Assembly (NCBI RefSeq): GCF_003719305.1
Contig: NZ_RARC01000045.1
Location: 1-39,570, forward strand
DNA length: 39,570 bases
Direction: 5' to 3'
Origin: Mycolicibacterium stellerae
GTDB lineage: Bacteria > Actinomycetota > Actinomycetes > Mycobacteriales > Mycobacteriaceae
Numbering within the stretch: position 1 is the stretch's first letter; each line of letters starts with the position of its first letter. Positions 25,133-33,157 of this stretch are shown piece after piece. A model generated the notes under the pieces. It made no database searches, was not told the origin of the DNA, and was given only the letters and a program-made list of their open reading frames with translations. The position numbers were made by a program, and so were the translations under genes.

Positions 25133-27180
25133 GGCAGGTAGTAGCCGCGAATGCGATGAAAACGGCCGCGGCCGAGCAGGGCATTCGCCGCCTCGAGGCC
25201 AGACATCACTGCAGCCTCGATGCAGCCGGCGTTCATGCCGCAGTCTGTCCAATCTCCGGCCAGAACGAGGTTGTCGTAACCGCTTTCGTCACACCGCAGA
25301 CGGTATCGGTCAGATCCCGGCACCGACTGGACATAGCGATCCGATGGATCGATGTTGACGCTCACGTGTTGGGTGGCCAGTGCCGAAGCGCCGCGTTCGC
25401 CGTTCGCCCCGCTCAGCAGCTGCCAAGCGAAGCCATGCTCGGTGACGGTGTTCGGCAGGTACAGGCCGATGTGACGGTCCAGAAACTGCAGCACCCCCGC
25501 GCGCACGCGCAATTCGCAGTCGCGTTCATAGTCGGCGGCATTTTCCCCAGTGGGCCAGGCGGTTTCGAGACTTCCGCAGAAGTACGCGACGGTGCCTGGC
25601 CGGTCGTTGTCCGGCCAGTCCTCGGCCCAGAGCGTCTGCGGCATCGATGCCCAGGTATCGAATGGGGGGACATAGCCGCTCGTCGTCACCCCCGGATGAT
25701 GCCAACCAAGTGCGCGATCGTCTGGGCGCAGCCAGATCTGGAATGCCTGGGTGGCCACGGTGCGAATGTGGGTGGTCATATCGCGCCACTCGGGGCGGTC
25801 CGCGATGAGTTCCCCGCCGATGATCGGGATCATCCCCAGCGAAACCGCGAGCACGACCTGGTCGAAATCGACGCCGCGCCGCAGCACCCGGGTTTCGACG
25901 TCTCTTTTGGGGCCGAAATGTGTTTCGAGCCTGTCTATTTCGCCGGCTCGAATCTGCTTCGAGAGGGGACTGGCCGGGAAGACGGGAAGGCCGCGTATGC
26001 GGGTCAGCGGCTCGTAGCGGTCGATGTCCTCTGCGAGTTGCACCTGCCTGCCCAGCGTGATCGCATCGACGGCCAGTCGATCGTCGCCGAGATGAAGGGC
26101 ATCTACCCGATGGAAGAACTCGAAGTCGACTCCGCGCCGTCGCAGCGCCTGATACAGGGGAGCGATCACCACATCGCCCATCCCAGCGGTCATCTTCCAG
26201 AAAAACGCGCCCTTGTAGCCGAACAGGACTTGGCCGGTCAGGAAGACGGCTACCCCGGCGCCGAAGGACGGACGGCCCGGGTCGCCGTCGGTGTAGCCGA
26301 ACACCATGTCGTACAGGGCGCGTACCAAAGGAAATTCACGCACACCGGGATGTGCACGGTGCCGGACGATCCATTCGCCGAAATCCTCGTCGTTGAGAGC
26401 GCGGAAGCCGCGCGGATCGGTTACCACACCATCGGCGATCAGCCCGCGGGCGGTACCGGTCACCATCGACAGCAGCAGCCACGACCGCCGCTGTTCTGGA
26501 GGATGCTCGCCGTCGAGCACATCGCTTATGAGGTCGAGCACCTGGTCCACGAGTTCGACAACGTCGTCGCCGGGCACCTGTCCACCGAATGCCGCAACCG
26601 CCGCGAGGGCAGCCGTCTGCACCGCGTCCATGGACACCCGCGGCGGATCGGGAGACGTCGTCAGCGCCAGCCCGAGTTCCGCTGCAACGTCGACTGATTC
26701 GGCGAAGTCGAGAAGCAGCTGCATGACGCGGCGGAGAAAGTCGACGACGGTGATCTCCCGGCCGCTGGCGTCCGGTTCACCGGGAAGGCCTTCGCTGCGG
26801 GAGACCCGTCCCGGCCACACCAGCCAGTCGCTTCCCCATTGGTCTGCGAGCCCGAGATCATCGGCGGGCACCAATGCCTCGTTCCAGTCTTGAATCGGTG
26901 CGTCGGGATCGGTTGTCGCTCGGTCCAATTCGGAATAGCACTCTCTCAGCAACGCGAACGCGTTCTCGTAAGAACCCAGCCAGACGTGCAAGCCGTGCTC
27001 CTCGATGCGGCCATTCTCGCCGCGGCTGGACGCGCCCTTGCCGCCGAGCCGCCAGCCGCGTTGGTAGATCGTGATCGACTCGTGGCGGTCTCGCCAACCT
27101 GGCTCGCTGAGCCGCCAAGCGGCCGCCAACCCCGCCATGCCCCCGCCGAGAATGGCGACGCGAGGTTTCGAACGGCTCAC
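25129..27180 (-). CDS. FAD-dependent oxidoreductase, phytoene-desaturase/HpnE-like
   Basis: A 683-aa flavoprotein. The N-terminal Rossmann motif VAILGGGMAGLAAAWRL, the second conserved segment RGWRLGGKGASSRG followed by EEHGLHVWLGSYENAF, and the C-terminal FAD motif LAGDWTDCGMNAGCIEAAVMSGLEAAN place it among amine-oxidase-type desaturases and dehydroxylases (phytoene desaturase, hydroxysqualene dehydroxylase). It is about 200 residues longer than those enzymes, the excess being mostly in residues 120-330. Start is GTG 27180 with a 4-base overlap with the cyclase gene. With a prenyl synthase in the same module an isoprenoid substrate is likely, though no phytoene or squalene synthase is visible. 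Confidence 0.85.
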   Translation of the reverse strand: MSRSKPRVAILGGGMAGLAAAWRLSEPGWRDRHESITIYQRGWRLGGKGASSRGENGRIEEHGLHVWLGSYENAFALLRECYSELDRATTDPDAPIQDWNEALVPADDLGLADQWGSDWLVWPGRVSRSEGLPGEPDASGREITVVDFLRRVMQLLLDFAESVDVAAELGLALTTSPDPPRVSMDAVQTAALAAVAAFGGQVPGDDVVELVDQVLDLISDVLDGEHPPEQRRSWLLLSMVTGTARGLIADGVVTDPRGFRALNDEDFGEWIVRHRAHPGVREFPLVRALYDMVFGYTDGDPGRPSFGAGVAVFLTGQVLFGYKGAFFWKMTAGMGDVVIAPLYQALRRRGVDFEFFHRVDALHLGDDRLAVDAITLGRQVQLAEDIDRYEPLTRIRGLPVFPASPLSKQIRAGEIDRLETHFGPKRDVETRVLRRGVDFDQVVLAVSLGMIPIIGGELIADRPEWRDMTTHIRTVATQAFQIWLRPDDRALGWHHPGVTTSGYVPPFDTWASMPQTLWAEDWPDNDRPGTVAYFCGSLETAWPTGENAADYERDCELRVRAGVLQFLDRHIGLYLPNTVTEHGFAWQLLSGANGERGASALATQHVSVNIDPSDRYVQSVPGSDRYRLRCDESGYDNLVLAGDWTDCGMNAGCIEAAVMSGLEAANALLGRGRFHRIRGYYLP

Positions 27181-30100
27181 CCGAGCAGCGCTCGTGCGTG
27201 CGCCAGTTCCGGCCAGGCGGCGGTATCCGACAAGCGGTTGGTCGCCTCGGTAAGGGCTTCCCGGGCGGGCTCGCCAACGCTCTCGAAGTAGTCTGTGGCT
27301 GCCCGCAATTCGAACAGAATCGCGCCCTGGCGGCGTGCGAGTGCAATCGCTGTCAGAAGGTCGGCCTTCTGCTCGGCAGGGTCGTCGGACGTCTGCGCGC
27401 GTAATCGCAGCAACTCGGCGTCGTAAAAGTGGATATCGGTCTCATCGGCCATCTGCAGCGAGAGTTTCACGTGCGCGCGCGCGGTGTCTCGCTGGCCTGC
27501 AGCGATCAGCAGGCGCACCAACGCGGCGTCGTAGAATGCGAGCCAGAGACGCAACTCGACGGCGCGCCATCCCTGAGTGACGGCGCTCAACACCTGAATC
27601 TGGGTGTCCATTGCTTCGGGATCACCTGTCAGGATCGCCCTTTTCGCGTCGATGACGGCCTTGTTGCTGGCTGCGATCATCAGCCACTCGTCGAAGCCGC
27701 CCTGCTTGCTGCGTGCCGCGACCTCCTTGACCAGTTCGGCGGCACGGTCCAACTCGCCCGCCTCGATGTGAATCCACGAGTCGAGGGACCGCCCGTAGCA
27801 CAGGCTGAACGGGCCGCGGGGGAATGCGACCGTCTCACAACGGCTTTCCATGTCGACCAGCGATGCTTCGGCGCCGGGGAGATCGCCCTGGAGGAATCGG
27901 GTCATCGCCAGGAGCGAATACATGCCCGCTACCGGATCGTTGGGCGCATACCAGGTCTGTACGTCCGGCGGCCCGGCGGTTTGGACGGCGACGGCGGCCT
28001 CTTCCAGTAGGGAGCGAGCCAGGTCCAACGCGCCGTGGAACGCCTCGAGCCCTCCCAGGGCCGCGTCGCTGACGGCGGTGGGCGCATCCGAGTGGTCGAC
28101 AGGGCGCATCTTCATGGACTCCGCCAGTTGCCTTCCGCGGCGCAGATCTCCGCGCGCTGAATAGTGGAACCACAGTGCGTTGAAGATTGCGTACAGAGCC
28201 GGCCCGGGCTCGCCCTTGATCAGCTCCAGGCACCGCTCGAACTCGGCGAGGGACTCCGGGCTGGTGTGGCCTTCGGCGGCCGTGGCGAGGAATCCACGTT
28301 CGAGCCTCACGGAGATTTCGCGTTTGTCGCGTTGGTCGCCCGCGGGAATGCGTTCGACATGTTCGATTGCCCGGTTGAGGTGGCCGCGGGCCTCGCCGAG
28401 CGCTCCGCGGCGACGGGCGTCGGCGGACGCTTTTTGATATGCCGAGACGGCATCTTCGAAGCGCTCAGCCTCGTGGTAGTGAGTCGCGATCAGGGGCCAG
28501 TCGGGATTTCCTTCGGCGCCGGCAAGGGCATCGCCGATCCGGCCGTGCAGGCGACGCTGAAGACTCGGTGGCGACAGCTCCGCCGCCAGCTCGCGTAGCA
28601 GCTCGTGCCGGAACCGAAAACTCTTCTCGTCCAGCGGAATGAACACCCGACCCTTGACGAGCTCGTCGATCACCTGCTCAACGCTGTGCTCGTCGATCTC
28701 AGACGCCCACACCAACAGATCACGATCGAAGCGGCCGCCGCAGACGGCCGCCGCCTCCACGACGCGCACGGCGTTCTCGCTCGATCGCAGTCGCGCGAAC
28801 AGTGCCTCATAGATGCTGTCGGGCACCCGTGTCGTATCAGCGGCGTCAGTGGGCTGCTCTTTGATCTTGGTGACGACTTCTTCGATGAAGAGCGGTATTC
28901 CATCGCAACGGCTCAGCACCGCGGCACGGGCATCGGACTCAAGTTCGGGGCCGAGACTGCGAACAAGCGCGTCCGACTCGTCTTCGGTGAGGGGCTTCAG
29001 ATCGAAGACCCGCGCACCTTCGGGGAGTGAGCCGAGTTCACGCGCGGTGATGACGATGAGCAGCCGCGCGGAGTTGTTCTGCAGCAGCGAGCCGACGAGT
29101 TCGACGGTGTCGTCGTCGAACCAGTGCATGTCGTCGACCAGCAGGAGGCCGAGGTTATCGCCGAAGCACGCGGCGAGATAGTCGCGGACGGCGTCGATGA
29201 TCTGGGTGAAGAGCTTGGACCCCTCGGCCTTGGCGGCTTGATACCCGACCCGCTGTGAAATGCCGAGAACGGGTGCCAACAGCGGGACGGACACGGTGGG
29301 GTCGAGGCCGCGCGCCGCCACCTCTGCCTCGAGTCGGTGGAGGCGTTCGGCCGGTTCGGTGTCCCTGTCGATGCCGCAGTGCCGCTCGATCATCCGGCGG
29401 ACCGGCCGAAGGCCGACATCGGTGTGGAACGGCGAACCGAAGAGACCGAGGATGGTGGCGTGCGAGCGTTCCGCCATCTCGATTGCGGCGCCGGCCAGCC
29501 GGCTCTTTCCGATACCGGCCTCGCCGCGGAAGATGACGCCCGGCGTGGTGAGCGAGCTCGATTCGGTCTGCGCCCAGACGTTCTCGAGGTATCGGATTTC
29601 GTCCGTGCGGCCGATCAACGGTCCGCGGGCGATCTCCCCGCTGTCGCGTTCGGCGATGACGCGGTAGTGCTCGATATCGCCTTCGACACCTTTCACGGGT
29701 CTAGCAGGCAGGTCGTCCAATTCGAAGTAGTCCCGGACGATGTGCGCGATCGTGGCCGAGACCGCGACGCTGCCCGGGTCGGCGAGGCTGCACATGCGCG
29801 CGGCCAGGTTGGCGCCCAGCCCGTAGACGTCGTCCTCGTCGGGATCGAGATAGACCACGCCGCGGTGCACGCCGACGCGGACCCCGATGCCGAAGCCGAA
29901 CCGCTGGCGCACCTTGTCGCTGAGCGCAGAGACCTCGCGGGTGATATCCAGGCCGGTTTGGACGGCCCGTTGACCGTCGTTCTCGTGGGCCAGCGGGTGC
30001 CCGAAGACGGCCAGCAGGCCGTCACCCTTCGTCGAGCCGATGTGGCCTTCGTAGCGATTGACAGCGTTGCGCACGACCCTTTTGTAGTTGCCGACGACGG

Positions 30101-30356
30101 TTCGGTAGACCTCGGGCTCGATGCGGGTGGACAGTGCGGTCGAGTCGACCAGGTCGGCGAAAAGTATTGTCAGCCTGCGGATCTCACCGCTGTCGTCCGG
30201 AGCGGCGAGCAGCTCCTCGGCATCTGCATTGTCTCTGTCGACGGCGAGCACCTGCTCGGCGAGTGCGTCGGCGGTCGCGCGATCACCATGGTTGAGCGCC
30301 TGCACCGCCCGATCGAGCAGTTCATCGATGGACGCCGGATGTCGAGGGTCGGTCAC
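27177..30356 (-). CDS. Class III nucleotide cyclase - AAA ATPase - TPR signalling protein
   Basis: A 1059-aa cytosolic protein. A helical N-terminus (1-55) precedes a class III cyclase domain (about 60-235) with both metal Asp residues (68, 71 in FADLVDST), Lys110 and Asp112 in KGDG, and Asn183 and Arg187 in NLAARM, so it should be active; Lys/Asp suggests ATP as substrate. A STAND-like ATPase follows with Walker A GEAGIGKS (278-285) and Walker B LLLVDD (404-409). From about 600 the protein is all-helical, TPR-like. GTG 30356 overlaps the previous stop by 4 bases. Unlike MalT/LuxR relatives there is no DNA-binding C-terminus. The architecture is common in mycobacteria; its place inside this module is not. 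Confidence 0.92.
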   Translation of the reverse strand: MTDPRHPASIDELLDRAVQALNHGDRATADALAEQVLAVDRDNADAEELLAAPDDSGEIRRLTILFADLVDSTALSTRIEPEVYRTVVGNYKRVVRNAVNRYEGHIGSTKGDGLLAVFGHPLAHENDGQRAVQTGLDITREVSALSDKVRQRFGFGIGVRVGVHRGVVYLDPDEDDVYGLGANLAARMCSLADPGSVAVSATIAHIVRDYFELDDLPARPVKGVEGDIEHYRVIAERDSGEIARGPLIGRTDEIRYLENVWAQTESSSLTTPGVIFRGEAGIGKSRLAGAAIEMAERSHATILGLFGSPFHTDVGLRPVRRMIERHCGIDRDTEPAERLHRLEAEVAARGLDPTVSVPLLAPVLGISQRVGYQAAKAEGSKLFTQIIDAVRDYLAACFGDNLGLLLVDDMHWFDDDTVELVGSLLQNNSARLLIVITARELGSLPEGARVFDLKPLTEDESDALVRSLGPELESDARAAVLSRCDGIPLFIEEVVTKIKEQPTDAADTTRVPDSIYEALFARLRSSENAVRVVEAAAVCGGRFDRDLLVWASEIDEHSVEQVIDELVKGRVFIPLDEKSFRFRHELLRELAAELSPPSLQRRLHGRIGDALAGAEGNPDWPLIATHYHEAERFEDAVSAYQKASADARRRGALGEARGHLNRAIEHVERIPAGDQRDKREISVRLERGFLATAAEGHTSPESLAEFERCLELIKGEPGPALYAIFNALWFHYSARGDLRRGRQLAESMKMRPVDHSDAPTAVSDAALGGLEAFHGALDLARSLLEEAAVAVQTAGPPDVQTWYAPNDPVAGMYSLLAMTRFLQGDLPGAEASLVDMESRCETVAFPRGPFSLCYGRSLDSWIHIEAGELDRAAELVKEVAARSKQGGFDEWLMIAASNKAVIDAKRAILTGDPEAMDTQIQVLSAVTQGWRAVELRLWLAFYDAALVRLLIAAGQRDTARAHVKLSLQMADETDIHFYDAELLRLRAQTSDDPAEQKADLLTAIALARRQGAILFELRAATDYFESVGEPAREALTEATNRLSDTAAWPELAHARALLG

Positions 30357-30907
30357 AGCCCCACGGTGACGACAACATCTTCGGTTGAAGCTGCGTTGGT
30401 GGCCCCCGTCGGCCCAGCCGTCGTCAGTTTCACTCTTCCGCGATAGTTCGCGCCGGCGAAATTGGGATCGAGGAGGGTGATGGTGACCTCCGTCGCCCCA
30501 GCGGCCAGAACCAATGGCGAGACGTTCAGTTGCTCCGGCTTGAGTTGCATGTCCTTCCACCCGACCCGCACAAAGTTGGTCTTGATTTCGACCGTGCGGG
30601 GCGCCGTCGCCTTCGGCACGTTGATCAGAGCGGAATTGTCAGAGGGACCAATAACTACCGGAGTGACCCACGGGCCGGCGATCAAGGTCTCGAGGAGTTC
30701 TGCATGCCCCTTCACTTCGAGGTCGACGAACTCGTGCGCCACGGTGATACGCGCGTCGATCCCGAACTTGTCCGCGTCGGCGGCTTCGGCGGCCTTGACG
30801 GCCATCACCCCCGCCTTGCTGATGTGGTCTTTCAATTGCTTCGAGAACTTCTCGAAAAGCGGATTCGGCGACGGGGTCGGCTGGGCTGGCGGCGTTGGTT
30901 GGCTCAT
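30353..30907 (-). CDS. Uncharacterised protein with C-terminal Ig-like fold
   Basis: A 184-aa protein I do not recognise. A Pro-rich start (PTPPAQPTPSPN) leads to a helical segment (FEKFSKQLKDHISKAG), then a beta-rich region. The end (LNVSPLVLAAGATEVTITLLD followed by NYRGRVKLTT, in separate strands) has the spacing of bacterial Ig-like domains in which a Y-x-G turn precedes the last strand. No signal peptide or membrane segment, so probably cytosolic. Both ends overlap neighbours by 4 bases, so its dosage is tied to the cyclase and to the 491-aa protein. Confidence 0.7.
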   Translation of the reverse strand: MSQPTPPAQPTPSPNPLFEKFSKQLKDHISKAGVMAVKAAEAADADKFGIDARITVAHEFVDLEVKGHAELLETLIAGPWVTPVVIGPSDNSALINVPKATAPRTVEIKTNFVRVGWKDMQLKPEQLNVSPLVLAAGATEVTITLLDPNFAGANYRGRVKLTTAGPTGATNAASTEDVVVTVGL

Positions 30908-32379
30908 GGCGTTTCTCCGCCAGGGGCGGGTGTTCCGCCGTTCGGCGTCGGTGTGGTGACGTCTTTCAGCCACCGCCACGGCTCGCTGGCAAGCCGTCCG
31001 CCGACCTCTTGGCCGTACTTCGTCAGATCGTCGAACTTGAGCTCGGAGGCCAGCCACTTCTTGGTGAGGTCGAGGTTCTTGGCGGTCACGAAGTTCGCCA
31101 TGTCTGCCAGCGCCTTGGCGGTCTTCGTCGCGACCTCGATCTTGCCGACCGGCGGAGTCCCGCCTGGCGGCGTGGGGGTGTTCGGCGGCTCATCGTCGAG
31201 CGGCGCCGACAACTCATTCTTGGGTTCCATGGCGTAGGGCGCGTCCTTCCACGGGATGTAGCCGAGCAGCGGTGGCGGCGTCGGCTTGCGTGCGGGCCCG
31301 AAGAACAGCTGCATGGCTGCCGATCCGTAGCCCAACCGGCAGAACCAAAACGCCAGCTGATACGTGTCGAAATCCGTGATGTGGGCAACTTTTCTGGTCT
31401 CGAGCCGGACGCCTCCCTTCGAGGTGTCGCCGTCCTCGCGGGTGCATCGCGCGTTGATGTATCCGCGGTCTACCAGAACTTTTTGGTCGCAGTCATCCTG
31501 CTTCGCGGCGAGGTCGAAATCGAGTCGGGCATCGCCCTTGCGCTGATCGGTTTTGATGAATCTCAATCGTTGCTTCAGCGTGTAGCCGCCAATGATGCCG
31601 CACAGCCCGACCGTCTCGATGACGTTCGCCCAACCGTCGGGTGGATAGCGGTCCCCCCCTGGAGCCATCGTGCAGAAGAAAGCTGGATACGCGTGGGGCC
31701 AGTTGCGCGGATCCATAACGTTGGTCAGATTGTCGAACGTGATCTCGTCTGAATCGATGTCGGCATCGACGACGACGCATTCCAGTCCATTGACGGTGAT
31801 GACGCCTGGACGGCACTGAGGCACCTCGCCGACGAGCTCAAGAACGTACGCGTTTTCGGGCGCCGCCGCCCATTTGATGAACTCGGGCCACGACGACCAT
31901 CCCTGGAAGCCGTCGTCGAGGTCCCCTTCCAGGAACGCCAATGACTTCTCGAACACTTGCTCCGGGCTAAAGCCCTCTTTGGGCGCTGCCAGTGTCAGGG
32001 CTTCGGCCATCAGGTTCGCGTTTTCCAGCGGAGCAGCAGCTGGGACGTGCTTCAGCGTGCCGATTATGTAGACGAGGTTGGACAGGTCGGGGATCGTCAG
32101 TTCGCCGAAGTGCTCTTTGTCGAAGTTCAGCAACCCGTTCAAACCCTCGGTGACGGCGAGGTCCACTTCGGGCGTACGCCTGGCTTGAGGCAGCAGGGTT
32201 TGGAACATGCGCTGCGACCACCCGACGTTCTCGATGGCGCCGGGCATGTACCGATCGATGGTGGTCGCGGTCTCGCTGTCGCCGGATTCGAGCGCCTGCG
32301 CTACAGCGAGATCGAGTGCACCGTACAAGGTCAGCATGGCTAGTGGCGCGGTGAATTCTGGCTCGACCGGTGACGTCAT
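30904..32379 (-). CDS. Uncharacterised 491-aa protein, first gene of the module's minus arm
   Basis: I cannot assign a family. Residues 1-190 look helical (YGALDLAVAQALESGD, TEGLNGLLNFDKEHFG). The middle (about 215-375) is beta-rich and Cys/Trp-containing (DPRNWPHAYPAFFCTM, YTLKQRLRFIKTD, LETRKVAHITDFDTYQLAF), which might be an SRPBCC-like lipid cavity; that is a guess from pattern. A Pro-rich linker and two helical segments follow, ending in a Pro/Gly/Thr tail. ATG 32379 has an excellent AGGAGGGG 3-10 bases upstream. No signal peptide or membrane helix is seen. Confidence 0.75.
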   Translation of the reverse strand: MTSPVEPEFTAPLAMLTLYGALDLAVAQALESGDSETATTIDRYMPGAIENVGWSQRMFQTLLPQARRTPEVDLAVTEGLNGLLNFDKEHFGELTIPDLSNLVYIIGTLKHVPAAAPLENANLMAEALTLAAPKEGFSPEQVFEKSLAFLEGDLDDGFQGWSSWPEFIKWAAAPENAYVLELVGEVPQCRPGVITVNGLECVVVDADIDSDEITFDNLTNVMDPRNWPHAYPAFFCTMAPGGDRYPPDGWANVIETVGLCGIIGGYTLKQRLRFIKTDQRKGDARLDFDLAAKQDDCDQKVLVDRGYINARCTREDGDTSKGGVRLETRKVAHITDFDTYQLAFWFCRLGYGSAAMQLFFGPARKPTPPPLLGYIPWKDAPYAMEPKNELSAPLDDEPPNTPTPPGGTPPVGKIEVATKTAKALADMANFVTAKNLDLTKKWLASELKFDDLTKYGQEVGGRLASEPWRWLKDVTTPTPNGGTPAPGGETP

Positions 32380-32461
32380 ATCCCCTCCTGACCCCAGAAT
32401 GCGCATAGCATACCTTCATAAATCGGCGGACACAGGTCTTTAATCGGGGTAGGAGGATCCG
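32380..32461. promoter_or_regulatory. Divergent promoter region of the six-gene module
   Basis: The 82 bases between the two arms hold ribosome-binding sites for both (CCCCTCCT at 32382-32389 for the minus arm, TAGGAGGA at 32450-32457 for the plus arm). They also hold the perfect palindrome ATGCGCAT (32399-32406), AGCATA (32407-32412, TATGCT on the minus strand, a possible -10), and TTTAAT (32439-32444, a possible plus -10). Both arms could thus share one operator. Confidence 0.45.
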
Positions 32462-33157
32462 GTGTCAGAACAAGGAATTGGTGATAACGGCAACTTTGCC
32501 GATCTTTTCTTCGCGTCGATCCTGGACCCGGAGGCGAACGTCCGTCGGTTGACGGCTATTCAGGCCGAGGGGTTCCGCGCGGCAAGTGAATTGGTCGATC
32601 GCTTCGTCCGGATGGCGACCCCGAACAGCAACGGCACTGTCCATTCGAAGAAGCCCCCCGCCAACCCGACTCAGGAGGGCAACGCGGGCGAAAACGTCGA
32701 CGGTGCAATTATCGAACCGCTCTTGCGGTCATGGATGTCCCTCACCGATCAGTTCCTACGAGGCTCGAGGCAATCGGCGGACGAGACACCAAACGGCCCG
32801 GCAAAGCTTGACCTGGACAAAGTCGAGGCCCAGGGAGCGCTCGACTTGACGTGCCGATCCGCTGGTGTCGCGAGGGGTGAGGTGTGGCTGCACAACCGAG
32901 GCCTGGGGAATCTGGGCGACGTCCGTCTGCGGTGCAGTGAGCTACTGGCACACGACGGGCACGTGATCAGTTCGGCGGCAATTGAATTTGATCCGGCGGT
33001 AGTGCCCATGCCGGGGCGGTCGAGCCGGGGTGTTTCTGTCAAAATCCTCGTCGACCAGGAGGCGCCGCCGGCAAAGTACTGCGGCACCCTGCTCGCTGAG
33101 GGTTTCCCGGACCTTGCGATTCCGGTGGCCGTCACGGTTCAACCGCCGGCCTCGTGA
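32462..33157 (+). CDS. Uncharacterised protein with helical N-terminus and Ig-like C-terminus
   Basis: A 231-aa protein of unknown family. Residues 10-55 form an amphipathic helix (ILDPEANVRRLTAIQAEGFR), followed by a polar linker, a second helix around SWMSLTDQFLRG, and a C-terminal beta domain (about 120-231). This ends with FDPAVVPMPGRSSRGVSVKI and KYCGTLLAEGF, the same strand-turn order as the end of the 184-aa protein in the opposite arm. No signal peptide. GTG 32462 has TAGGAGGA upstream. Its stop overlaps the prenyl synthase start by 4 bases, so the two are co-translated. The helical part resembles phasin-type surface helices only in general character. Confidence 0.72.
   Translation: MSEQGIGDNGNFADLFFASILDPEANVRRLTAIQAEGFRAASELVDRFVRMATPNSNGTVHSKKPPANPTQEGNAGENVDGAIIEPLLRSWMSLTDQFLRGSRQSADETPNGPAKLDLDKVEAQGALDLTCRSAGVARGEVWLHNRGLGNLGDVRLRCSELLAHDGHVISSAAIEFDPAVVPMPGRSSRGVSVKILVDQEAPPAKYCGTLLAEGFPDLAIPVAVTVQPPAS

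Noticed and set aside
25156..26697. A 513-codon open frame on the plus strand opposite the flavoprotein
   Set aside because: It is antisense to a gene with clear FAD motifs throughout; long antisense frames are expected at this GC content and the translation has no recognisable motif.
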